From Macrostomum hystrix (lineage: Eukaryota > Platyhelminthes > Macrostomidae): a stretch of DNA of 64,000 bases. Shown piece by piece: positions 31,973 to 41,912 of this stretch. The stretch spans positions 62,001 to 126,000 of the forward strand of contig CATNEN010000003.1 of NCBI GenBank assembly GCA_950097015.1. The letters run 5' to 3'. Position numbers and translations under genes: made by a program. Below the pieces are notes generated by a model. That model did not search any database, was not told the origin of the DNA, and was given only the letters and a program-made list of their open reading frames with translations. Each line of letters starts with the position of its first letter. Positions within the stretch are counted from its first letter, which is position 1.

Positions 31973-32219
31973 CCACTACCATAGACTATTTTACTAGAAA
32001 GTCAAATCGTACGCTGAGCCTTGTTTCTCTCTCCTTTTCACCACTCAGCGGACCTTTATTCTATCTACAGTATCTCTCTCTCTCATTTCTTTCTCTCCCT
32101 CTTGGTGCGTGATAAGCTATGCCATAGACTAAAACTGCACGAAGTCTGAACAAGTTGATGAGGGAAAGGAAAACTAAGGCTAGCTCAGAAATTTCTTTCC
32201 TTCAAATCTCCACTGAGCC

Positions 32220-32562
32220 ATGATCAACTACGACGGAATAGTGGAAGGCGAGATTGTAGGCTTGTCCACTGATGAATTGCGCTTCGTCACTGATGAATCG
32301 GTCAACCGCTCCGGAGATACTGCGATATCTCAATTCACCGGACTCGTGACTCTCGACGCAAGCTTCGTCGAGCAGTTTATGCTGGGATTGTCAGATTATC
32401 CGGAGTTAAGCGAGAGCGACGTACAAGAGATTTCGAAATTGGAGAATGATTGCGCTGTGCGATCTACCGAGAAGCAGACCAGGATCTACTCTGAGAAGGT
32501 GAAGGCCTTTCTAGCTGAGCGAATATCAAGCGAATCGAGCGATATCGAGCGAATATCAATAC
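32220..32562 (+). pseudogene. N-terminal fragment of a second tyrosine-recombinase gene
   Basis: An ATG-initiated frame whose first about 110 residues align with the N-terminus of the recombinase at 14902: both have a VxGLSxDE motif, an ERTGDD/NRSGDT motif, a run of acidic residues before LENDCAVRSTEK (LERDNECHSTVSKEK in the first), then a helix SEKVKAFLAER (INRLTAWLVEN). The match stops near residue 112 where gypsy gag-like sequence begins, so the core-binding and catalytic parts are absent. GCCATAGAC lies 91 bp upstream of the ATG. This shows the gene belongs to a repeated family and supports a mobile nature. The alignment was made by eye. Confidence 0.65.
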
Positions 32563-35500
32563 ATCAAGACCTCAGTACAAGCGCTTGAAAAGGCTCAGCT
32601 ACTGATGCAGCACAATTCAGCAGCAACGTAAGCAGCTGCGTTACAGCCTCGGCAGAGCCAGTCCAGCGAAGTTCAGGAGCTGAGGGACACAGTGCAGAGT
32701 CTGCAGGCCTCGGTGAGCACATTGAGCACCCAGCTGGAGCAGCTGGCAGCCTGTGGAGTGAGAAGCAGTACAGCAGCCGGCGGCAGCAATCGGGAAACGC
32801 CAGAGCCTGGGGTGGGCGGGCCCGCCACCTCGGCCAGCAGTAACTGCGGGCTCACCAGCGCCGGCTCTGGGGCCAGCGCTCGCTGTCGGCGGGGTCTTCA
32901 GTGGATGCAGCGTTACGCCCGACCGACTTTCGCAGTGTGAGTGCAAGCTTGATGGCAGAAGTGTGAAGGCGCTTTTAGACACCGGCAGCCAGTGCTCACT
33001 GGTCGACTCCAGCATTCTGACGAAATCGCAGTTCAGCCGCGCAACTTCAGCCGGAGTGCAGCTGCACTCGGTGAACAAGCAGCCAATCAGCATCGAGTGG
33101 CAGATCGAGTTGCCGCTCACAGTCGGGAAAGTGACAGCTCTGCATTTGTTCTACGTGGTGTCCGATTTGGCTTGTCCTGTCATCGTCGTTGTCGACTTCA
33201 TCGGCAAGCACCGTTTGCAGCTGGACTTCAAGGCCAACCCTGCAGCTCCTGGTCGTATCTGCAGTGGAAGGTTTCAGAGTGAGACGGACGACCCAGTTGA
33301 CATCGAGGATGCTCTCGTGACCGAGTTCAGCTGCGTGGATTTCGAGCTGCCAACCACCGATGATCCCGAAGTTCAGCGACTGCTGATGGAGTTCAAGGAC
33401 GTGTTCAAGAAGAAGCCGGGACTTACGCATCTCCAGCAGCATCGAATTGTTCTCGCTGATGAGGTGCCAGTTCGTGTCCCACCGCGCCGAATGCCCGTGC
33501 ACTACCGGGAGAAGGCGGAGCTGCTGGAGAACGACGTGATCGAACTGAGCGAGAGTCCGTACGTGGCTCCACCGGTGTACGTGACCAAGAAGAACGGCAG
33601 TCTGCGGCTGACCATCGACTACAGAGAGCTCAACAAGAAGACGATTCGGTCGGCGCAGGGAATTCCGCTAATGGAGGAGGCACGAGATCGAATCGCGGGC
33701 AGCACGGTGTTCTCTGTGCTGGATCTCAATGGAGGCTACTTCCAGATCCCTCTGGCTGAAGAAGACAGACAGAAGACGGCCTTTAGCCCTGGACCAGGGA
33801 TGCCGTTGTACCAATTTAAGAGAATGCCTCAAGGCCTGTCAGGTGGCCCCAGCACGTTCTGCATGCTCATGTCAAAAGTTTTCAATGGCTGTGACTTCGT
33901 CTTCACGTTTTTCGATGACAGCCTGTGCTTCTCAAAGACCAGGAAGGGGCATTTGCTGCAACTGCGAGAGGCACTTCAGCGATTCAGAGCAGCCGGGCTG
34001 ACACTGAGAGGCTCTAAGTGCAAGATCGCGGTGCCTGAAGTGATCTTCCTCGGCACGCGCTATTCAAAGGAGGGAGCTCAGCCAAGCAAAGAGAAGCTGG
34101 AGGCGATTCAGCTGTGGAAGGAACCGAGGTCAGTCAAGGAGATCCGCCAGTTCATCGGCCTGTGCAACTAGTACCGCCGCCATGTCGCCAACTTCGCTGC
34201 CATCGCTGCACCACTTCACCACCTGACTGGCAAGGGCGTGGCGTTTGAGTGGACTGCAGAGTGCCAAGCTGCCTTCGACGAGCTCAAGATCTGCCTGATG
34301 AGTCCTCCGATCCTGGTGAACACGGACTTTTCCAAGGAGTTCGCTGTCTTCACGGATGCCAGCGGCAGTGGGGTCGGTGCAACCCTGAAGCAAGGCGATG
34401 CAGTGATCGAGTTTTCGAGCAGGGCGTTAAACTCGGCGGAGAAGAAGTACTCGGCAACAGAGAAGGAGTGTCTGGCCATCCCGCACGCTTTTAAAGTCTT
34501 CCGGCACGGCACTACTTGCTCGGCAAGCATTTCACGGTGCACACGGATCACTGCCCGCTCACCTACATCGATTCTCAGAGAGTCGATAGCTATGGTAGGC
34601 TGGGTCGCTGGCGGCTGCTGCTCCAAGAGTTCGACTTCGAGAATTCCGATGCCGACGCGCTGTCCAGGCTGCACCCCCGAAAGTTGCAGCGACTCAACTG
34701 AAAGCAGAAATCGGCTCGGAGGAGCTCAAAACTGCTCAGCAGAAAGATCCTCAGCTTAGTCATGTGATTCAAGCGATCGTCAACGAGACAAACGTGCCTC
34801 CAAGATGGCGATTAGGACCGCTGCAGCAACTGAGCAGAATCTGGAGGAACCTGAAGCTGAATGATGACGGAGTTTTCTCACGCAAGTTCAACGACCTGGA
34901 CGGACTGAGGCAGGTTCCAGTGGTGCCGGCAATTCGACACCAGTTCCTAGCAGACGCGCACGAAGGTCTGGGAGGCCACTTCGGTGCCGAGAAATGCTAC
35001 CGCACGCTCAAGCTGACCGCCTACTGGCCGGGCATGGCTGAGGACGTCCTGCAGCACTGCCAGAGCTGCGCCGTCTGCCAGGAGAAGAAGGCGAGGTTCG
35101 CAGCCCAAGGCGCCACTCGGAGAGCTGCCTATCGGATCGCCATGGGACTCGGTGGCCATCGACATCGTCAAGGTGGCACCATCATCACGCGGCAACAATT
35201 ACCTGCTGGTAGCTCAGGACCAATTTTCCAAGTACAATTTTCCGCTGGCTGCGGCGTTACCGACCAGACGGCCCAGACTACTGCTCGCGCCTTCCTTTCA
35301 ATCTGCTCCCAGGCTGGACTGCCTCGAGTCATCCACTCGGACCAAGGCCCGAATTTCGAGAGCCAGCTCTTTCAAGACACTCTGCGCGGTCTGGGAGTCA
35401 CCAAGACAAGAACCACAGCATACAATCCGAAAGGAAACGGACTGGCCGAGTCGGGAAACAAGTGCTACAACTACTCAGGTGTTTCACCGAGCGAGTGGAA

Positions 35501-35786
35501 GGACAAGCTGCCGCTGATCCTGCTGTCCTACAACTCGCGAGTGCACTGCTCAACGCGACTGCCACGGCTGAAGGTCTTCACCGGGCGCGACCCCTGTCTG
35601 CCAGTCCTCAGCCAGCAGCCCAGGCGATTCTACGACGTGCGAACCTACGCAGACAAGCTGGAGGCCGACCTGCTTCGCATTCGAGAGTTTGTCGAGGAGC
35701 ACCTGGTGCAGGCGGCTAGCGAGCAGCAGAACGACTACAACAGGTCACAACGACTACAACGGCGCCCTCTGGCTTTCAGATTTTAG
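32563..35786 (+). mobile_element. Ty3/gypsy element 2, no LTRs
   Basis: Begins with a gag-like coiled-coil stretch (QELRDTVQSLQASVSTLSTQ) in the frame after the recombinase fragment, then protease, RT, RNase H and integrase to 35786. Both LTRs, the purine tract and most of gag are missing, and the ends butt onto recombinase-element DNA (left) and a copy of the palindrome arm (right). It is GC-rich and codes in the same direction as gypsy 1, but the proteins differ clearly, so it is another family. Confidence 0.88.
32920..35786 (+). pseudogene. Gypsy 2 pol: protease, RT, RNase H, integrase (broken)
   Basis: Protease: VKALLDTGSQCSLVDSSIL (about 32963). RT in a 402-codon frame: VIELSESPYVAPPVYVTKKN, LTIDYRELNKKTI, VFSVLDLNGGYFQIPLAEED, MPQGLSGGPSTFCMLM and the catalytic box FTFFDDSLCF, with both Asp retained and Tyr replaced by Phe. 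A TAG at 34169-34171 follows IGLCN. RNase H: FTDASGSGVGATLKQGD, KKYSATEKECLAIPHAFK, then a frameshift near 34505 to FTVHTDHCPLTYIDSQR and ADALSRLH. Integrase from 34764: HEGLGGHFGAEKCYRTLK finger, CQSCAVCQEKK, VIHSDQGPNFESQLF (second Asp), then YNPKGNGLAESGNK with the Glu. The first integrase Asp (AIDIVK) is in another frame near 35155. Confidence 0.9.
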
Positions 35787-35916
35787 CCCAAAAAAGCATG
35801 GGTACTAATATACAATTCAGCAGTTCTAACGCTTTTTTATCCAAGAAAATATGTCAATTCATTAAAATGTTATGGCTAAAATTAGACCAAGGGGTAAGGG
35901 GTAGAGTTACACCAAG

Positions 35917-36138
35917 TCAAGACCAGCGGAATCGGTCACGCAGCATCGCCATCGCCGTCGACTGACGACTTTTCGACGAAGTCCCCCCCCTTAGCTCGCA
36001 GCACTTAGTCCATCGCGTGAGAAGCGCATTGATGGCATCTGCATAAGCTCGACGCGGAATTTCTTGCAACAGAAAAAGCGTTAGAACTGCTGAATGTTTA
36101 TTTATCAGTGACGTGAGTTTCAATAAACTATGTTTCAC
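35917..36138 (-). pseudogene. Transposase C-terminal remnant (mariner-like)
   Basis: Minus-strand frame with LQEIPRRAYADAINALLTRW followed by TKCCELRGG. This resembles the last segment of mariner-type transposases (IPxxxFxxCFxxWxxRWxKC) and sits immediately inside the right 82-bp terminal repeat, where that segment belongs. The rest of the transposase, including the catalytic triad, is absent. A 23-bp piece (35815-35837) is an exact inverted copy of 36073-36095 inside this frame. Family assignment is tentative because only about 35 residues are informative. Confidence 0.5.
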
Positions 36139-36183
36139 CAGTTTGCCTGTGCATCGATTTTTCCCGCTATTTCTGGGACACCC
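36102..36183 (-). repeat. Right 82-bp terminal inverted repeat
   Basis: Reverse complement of 31554-31635 apart from one T/G difference. It directly follows the transposase-like fragment on the minus strand. Confidence 0.9.
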
Positions 36184-36958
36184 CTCGTATTATATTTATG
36201 TTCCCCTGCCCTACTTTTTTATCGTTTCTTATCCCATTTTAAGATGTACCACAGTTTTAAATAACGATTACATGCAGAATCTTACGGGACAACTTAACTG
36301 GTGAATTTGCCCTGCTATTTTAGGTTTTTGTTCTTTACTTACCAACATTATGTAGTATTGGGCCAGGGTGGCCTAAAAACAGCTACGCTTTGACGGACGC
36401 ACTACAAAAAGGCAACCACCAACGAACCCAAATCACTTAGGTCTCAAGTAACACTGCATTGCGAATGATTCATGAATCTATAAAAACATTTGTTAAACAA
36501 ACATACACATTCATTTTAGCAGAAGTAATATAAACCAAACGTATACAGTTTGTAAACTCATCAGCTTAATCATTGCATTTGCAATGACAAAATAGCTATA
36601 AAAAATCAATGTCAACAATGCAGTTCAATTTACCAGAATTAACCGGTTCTCAGGCAGTGCATGAAAAAACTACTTTTAATAAAAAAAGATAAACGCTATT
36701 TGTCAACTTTTGTATGCCGAGAATTTATGAAAATATTTCGGAAACATTTAATATACAAAAATATTAACTACCATTTTTCTACATAGTACCAATAAAAGCC
36801 CAATAAACCAATTCTTTTTAAATTAGACATTGGATACCTATGAACGGGAAGGGTTTATAAACAGAAGTTTGGATCCGATATACATTTGCCTAGGAGTAGT
36901 AACGCAGTGCCACGTCTTTACAAATTGACGTGGACTGACGTTACGACTACAATGTAAC
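36184..36958. other. AT-rich intergenic DNA, no gene
   Basis: Between the composite transposon and SDHAF3. Nothing recognisable in either strand. Confidence 0.5.
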
Positions 36959-37345
36959 TTAAGCCTGCTGTGAGTTAGAAGCATGCTTATACAACTCAAA
37001 CAGCTGAGCCAGCTGATGATCCGCTAGCTGATCCAACTGCTCACGATTCAGACAGACACCATATGGGGCTTGGCTAACAGTCGCCACTGGCTGCTGTTGG
37101 CTTTGGCCAGCGGATCTGTCTGCGTCTCTCATGCTGTCGCTGATCTGCCTACTGAGTACAGCTGCGTAGTCGGCCCACTGCATCATGAATTCGGCTGCCT
37201 GGGGTGGTGTGCATTTCAGGTGACGACGAAACTCGGCTTTGGCGTACTCATTCCCAAGAGCGCGAAGATCGCCCGGCAGCGAGCGATGCAGGCGCAAGAT
37301 CAGCTTGTACAGCTGGCGCACGCGTGTAGTGTGACTTGGACCGAA
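36959..37345 (-). CDS. SDHAF3: Succinate dehydrogenase assembly factor 3 (LYR family)
   Basis: The last exon encodes about 128 residues: VRQLYKLILRLHRSLPGDLR, ALGNEYAKAEFRRHLKC, PQAAEFMMQWADYAAVLSRQ and a C-terminal LNREQLDQLADHQLAQLFEL. This is the ACN9/SDHAF3 pattern (RxLYKxxLxLHRxLPxxLRxLGxxYxKxEFRRH), a mitochondrial matrix chaperone that protects the iron-sulfur subunit of complex II during assembly. No ATG precedes the domain in frame before a TAA, but a good acceptor (CTACCCTCAG) opens an in-frame exon at 37345, so a short first exon probably lies upstream; I could not place it with confidence. Extra Gln-rich residues (SAGQSQQQPVATV) separate the two conserved parts. Confidence 0.9.
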   Translation of the reverse strand, partial: FGPSHTTRVRQLYKLILRLHRSLPGDLRALGNEYAKAEFRRHLKCTPPQAAEFMMQWADYAAVLSRQISDSMRDADRSAGQSQQQPVATVSQAPYGVCLNREQLDQLADHQLAQLFELYKHASNSQQA

Positions 37346-38022
37346 CTGAGGGTAGCAGGAGTGGAGTTAGCTAGGTAGCAACTGCAAATACCTCTGGTTG
37401 TTAGGCATTGCAGGTCCTATATAGCTGATGTACTCACATTAAAAATGACAGCGGATTCATTCAGAAAAAACGCAGAACATTTCTACCCTCGTACCGGCAA
37501 TTGCGAATAACAAAAAGTTACTGATATTGCGGTGTTCTATCACAAAGCAATAAAAAAATGAGGAAAGTAGTTATAGTTTATAATTGCCTTACAAAATTAC
37601 CACTCGGCATAGACAAACTTGAGCACGGTGTCACATGTATTTTAATATATAATACAGACCCATAAGTATTTAACATTAAGAGGATCGTTAACAATAATTG
37701 CTTAGCTGTAGCTGTATTACTATAAGCCTGCATTACTTTAAACTCTTACAACTTAAGACACGCACGAGCTTTCAGGTTGGTTTAGTATGAAAAGATTCAT
37801 ACGATGGGATACACTATAGCAAAAATGGTTTGTTTAGATTTAGAGCTTCCAAAGTTTAGCTCTGCATCAAGTACAGTTGTGCCCACAAGTAACTGGTTAG
37901 TTCAATTTATCTACTGTCAGCTGCAATTTGATTTGATTCGCTATGACATTTTAACGCATGGGATGTGCGGCGCAAGGCTTTTAATTTGTTTTATATTTAA
38001 GCCAAATGCATTTGTTCAGTTC
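37346..38022. other. Upstream region of SDHAF3
   Basis: Should contain the promoter and a short 5' exon. The 16-mer ACAGACCCATAAGTAT occurs here (37650-37665), about 300 bp upstream, as it does 240 bp upstream of TSFM. No other gene seen. Confidence 0.45.
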
Positions 38023-38030
38023 TCCCAGAT

Positions 38031-38779
38031 TAGGGGTGCTCCGGGTTTCGGGTTGCGTTTTGACACTGGGTTCGGGGTTTTCGGGTTTTTAATATTTTTA
38101 CGAGTTGAAACGAAATAACTATCATTCTAGTATGCTCGTATGGGCAACAATTTACGCAAAAATAAAATAAGGCTTCGTCAAGAATCCATTTAGAAAAAAA
38201 TCAATTTTTTTAATACTATAGCCTTCTCCAAGCAAAAGAAGACCCTGCCTATTAGTGCATTTGCATTTCTTGCATTATACTGAGCTAAGGAATGTCTTCA
38301 CTAATATTATTAATAAGCAATCATATTATTTAATGTTTTAATGACAGAATCTTGAATATTTCGCATTGCGTCTAATTACGAATCCGCTGATTCCAAATTC
38401 TGTGGCATGTCTCTATGTTAAAATGAAAAAATCGATGTGATTTTCTGAAATTTAGTTGAATTTTAGACAGTCAACATGAATGAACAATTAATAACTATAT
38501 TATGATATGATGTTGTTTATGGTAATATGAAGCCTTGAACGTTAGAGAACTTAGAGCCATTGAAGAAAAGCTGATAATATAACCCTTTTGCAGTGTCTCG
38601 ACATGATACTACAGTTTTACTTTCCAAGCGCACTTTAAAAAATACGAAAAAATAGTGCAATTATTTTGATTCTGATTGAGTATTGAGTCTACCCGTTTTT
38701 TCGGGGTCGGGTCGGGTTCGGTGTTCGGGGTTAGAGCTTCTACGCCGAAACCGAAAAAATGGAAACCCGAACACCCCTA
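38031..38779. mobile_element. Non-autonomous hAT-type element with perfect 8-bp target duplication
   Basis: 749 bp with ends TAGGGGTG...CACCCCTA and subterminal TTCGGGTTT/AAACCCGAA-like inverted sequence. The flanking octamer TCCCAGAT is present exactly at 38023-38030 and 38780-38787. Ends rich in CGGG and an 8-bp duplication are diagnostic of hAT elements. There is no transposase frame inside. The perfect duplication suggests a fairly recent insertion between SDHAF3 and the KAT7-like gene. Confidence 0.85.
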
Positions 38780-39041
38780 TCCCAGATATGATTGGCTACC
38801 ACTTTTCGCTCTTGGGTATTGGCGATTGGCAATCCTCAGAGACAGTGGGGAAGCTATGGTCAGTTAATTGACACGCATTCGGTAGGAGTAGTCATTAGAA
38901 ATTTCGAAGATCAGGAAAACTCGCGATGACATAAGTACGTTTGTATCGATAATATAATTTAACGTTATTAGTAACCACTCGGCTTTCGAATAAACTGTCC
39001 TCGACTTGAACTCAGACAGTTGATTGGAAAAGTTTAGCAGC

Positions 39042-41872
39042 TTAAACTGCATTACCGGACAAGTAATCTGGGGGTCTCCAGCTAAGACAGGAAGGATCGG
39101 CCAGCCGCATGTAAGTGGATAGGCATGCGGATAATTTCTGTCGTAGGCGAGCCTTATCGGCCAGAATGTAGTGCTCGCCACGCCAGTACTTAAGAAGCTC
39201 TAGAGACTGTAATGTGCTGACAATATCATTGGCGTGAATACCGGTCTCTTGGCTAAGATCACGAACGCTAATGTCGGCGCCTTGGTGATCTAGCAACCGA
39301 CTAAGCAATGCCCTAGTCCAGTATTTGCGATAGGCGGCCAAGCCCGCATCAGACAATGGGCGCTCAGGAGACCCGACGCTGCCCTCCAGCTGGCTAATTC
39401 GATAGCTCAAGTCGATCAATAGGAAGCCATATCCTTTGCGCATGTGGTGCGGCAGGACCTGTGGATGCGTTTTCCGAGGATTGTTAGTGGAAGCTGAAGA
39501 CTTAAAAACTCCATGAAAAATATCGATGAGATTTGCTCACAAGTAGACAGGACAGGTTATAGTTAAGCAGAGATCGCTTCTCCTTGGAAAAATAGCCAAT
39601 GAGTCTACAGCCGGTCTGGTCAGCCTCTGTCAGCACGTAAAATACAAAAGCCTCAACGCCTTCAACCAGTGTTTTGTGCCGGATGAAGAATTTGGCCAGG
39701 CGGCACAGACTCTGGCAGTAGGCGCGGAAATGCCGGCCGTCAACTTCAAATAGGGACACCTGGCCTGCGTAAGGTGAGAAGTGCGGAACTCAATTGAGAA
39801 GTGGATTTAGGACTCAATCTTGATTTTTTGCAAACGCTACCCCATGCTTTGGATCTGTAAGGAAGAAATACTACTACCTTGAGATCTTGCACAATGTAAA
39901 GATCATTTGCATGGGAAAATTATGCTTTTGCAAATGAGAGTGGACCAAGTATGCACAGCACAGAAAAATGCCCTGGCAGACCACAAATAGGGATAAGGAA
40001 AGAATTCAAACCATAGAAACAACTTTTGGGATCTTCGCCAGTGAGTCAGTCATCGATGTAGATCACAGATCCTATATACACAGCGCAGCCAGCAGCAGAA
40101 GAATCTTTGAGTTCATGAAACTTCTCGGCTTCTATGCAAGGTCAACTTTCTTTTGACCATCACTGTCGACTTCTCCGTCTGCCAAGCATTTTTCAGACTT
40201 TTCTGGCCTTACTGCAACTCACGATTCCGACCATAGACATTTGCAAAAGCGTTCCACATAAGCTAATGGAAGTGAACCATCCAGTGTATATAGGATCTGT
40301 GATGTAGATATGAACATTTTAGATAGCCATGTGTAGTGAGCCACTGCTTAGGGGCCTATTGGTGTCTCACTACCTGTAAGGTAGCTTAGGTGTCCCCTTT
40401 TGCTGGCATTGAGAGGCTGCCCGGCCCGCCCTCTCTGGCGTTGTCTGGTCTGTCCCTCTCTGCCCCTCCCTTCCCCGGCCGCGCCTGTACTTTGAGTGTG
40501 CTGTCTCCTCCCCCCAGGGATGAGTCATCACCTCTTTGTCCCGCGCTGGCTTCGTTGTTCCCTGTCCCTTTTCTTTGTGTGTGTTTGTCTGCCCTCAGTC
40601 AGCACGTGATTCTCCTCATGTGACTGGTCTCTCTCTTTTTCTGTTTGACGTAAACATGTTTACTGTACTTGGGGCTTTGATTATGGGACAGGAGCCTACG
40701 TAGGAGTGACGTTTCTGGCGCCACCGACGTCAGTTGCTATTTTTAGAAACCACGTGATTCCATGATCCATCACGTGTTTTCTAACTCTGCACTGACCCTA
40801 TGGGAGGCCCTTGCCTATAAAAGAAAGCCCCCGCTCCTCTGGCCCTCAAACGGCCGACCTTTCCCTGGCGTAATTTCAGTCTTGGTCTAGTTCCTCTTCA
40901 TTGTCAGTGCTTTCAGTGTCTAAGTTTCCCTCTTCAGTCTCTGCGTGTGACTGCTCGCAAGCTCAGTTCTGGCTAAGTCCCGAAACTAACTTAGCCTCCC
41001 ACCACCACTACGAGCTACGCAGGACGCTGACAGCCTTTAACTTCGACTGGAACTCTGCACAGTGTGCTTCTTAAAGATTTCGTGACTTCATCTCTTTCGG
41101 GCCAAGGATCCTTCACCTCACCGAAGGCAGAAGTCCTGACGCCCTGGTGGCAGCGCTACTACTACACTACCTAGAAATCTTGGACTTCATATTGGAGTTC
41201 GCCGGATCCCGCATAGTTAGCAGGACGACCGGTACAACACATGCCAATAACAAAATAAATAATAGGCTTGTGACTGTTCAGCTATTATTAAATCGAAAAC
41301 ATACAATAGAAAATAAATGCGACCATCCCACCTTCCCGATAGACTTCGGCTCCGGGCGGATGTCGACAGGAGCACTTGCGCGAGTGTCGCGTCAAGGACA
41401 ATCGCTGGGTGAAACAGGCCAGACAGAATTCGCAGTAGTGTAGCACAGGTACGCAAGCCAGGTCCGCTGGTAGGCAAGATTTGTACCATACGTCTAGCAT
41501 GGCATTGCCAACTGCAACCTGGGAGAGATTAAGTAGGATTACAGCCTTGAAACTAACCCACGATTTGAGCGAAAAGCGATAAAGTTTCCTCACCTGTTCA
41601 ACCTGATAATCCGAAGGCAACATGCGCCAATGGGCGAGCATATCCTGCTCTGGATCTGATGCTAGAGCAGTTTGCGCCTCGCGAAATAACTGGAGTGACT
41701 GATGATTCTCCAGCGGCACCTGCGTCAGGTCGGGCTCGCATGGCTGGCCAACCCGGTGCCGATATGTTGGACAGGCGCTCAGAGTGCAGTGATGGCCAAG
41801 CAATGGGTTCACATGACCGCGAGAGTCGCAACCCTTGACTGGACAACGATTGACAGCTAAGGCATTGGCCAT
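39042..41872 (-). CDS. KAT7: MYST histone acetyltransferase, KAT7/HBO1 type
   Basis: Minus-strand exons: 41872 (or further upstream)-41595, 41518-41332, 39764-39541, 39458-39042; GT/AG introns of 76, 1567 and 82 bp keep frame. Exon 1 has the C2HC finger [20 protein letters not shown], as in HBO1. Next is the MYST zinc finger, [18 protein letters not shown] then [15 protein letters not shown]. The catalytic core reads [25 protein letters not shown] (autoacetylated Lys), [26 protein letters not shown] (catalytic-site Cys), [14 protein letters not shown] (acetyl-CoA loop) and [12 protein letters not shown] (general-base Glu). The C-terminal [26 protein letters not shown] and [12 protein letters not shown] favour KAT7 over KAT5/KAT8. 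KAT7 acetylates H3K14/H4 with BRPF or JADE partners. The long linker between the fingers is short here. Start and any N-terminal exons unresolved. Confidence 0.92.
40331..41150 (+). mobile_element. LTR-like promoter fragment inside a KAT7 intron
   Basis: A CT-rich, GC-richer block in the 1.57-kb intron. It begins TGTAGTGAGCC, has a TATA box (CCTATAAAAGAAAG, about 40815), a long transcribed-leader-like stretch, and TGGTGGCAGCG at 41142-41152, which looks like a tRNA primer-binding site following an LTR. No coding sequence and no second LTR are present. It is probably a truncated or solo LTR; boundaries are approximate. Confidence 0.4.
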
Positions 41873-41912
41873 TTGGCTGATAGACACTTACTCTGTAAGG
41901 GATATGGGACAA

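Larger units (their letters stand above)
31554..36183. mobile_element. Composite unit between near-identical 82-bp inverted repeats
   Basis: 31554-31635 and 36102-36183 are inverted copies of each other; by eye 81 of 82 positions match. Their ends begin GGGTGTCCCAGAAATAG, a style common in mariner/IS630-like elements. Inside are, left to right: palindromic DNA with GCC/ACCATAGAC motifs, a fragment of a tyrosine-recombinase gene (+), gypsy element 2 without LTRs (+), and a transposase-like C-terminus (-) directly inside the right repeat. A TA dinucleotide flanks the left end only. The near identity of the repeats contrasts with the decayed contents. Confidence 0.7.
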
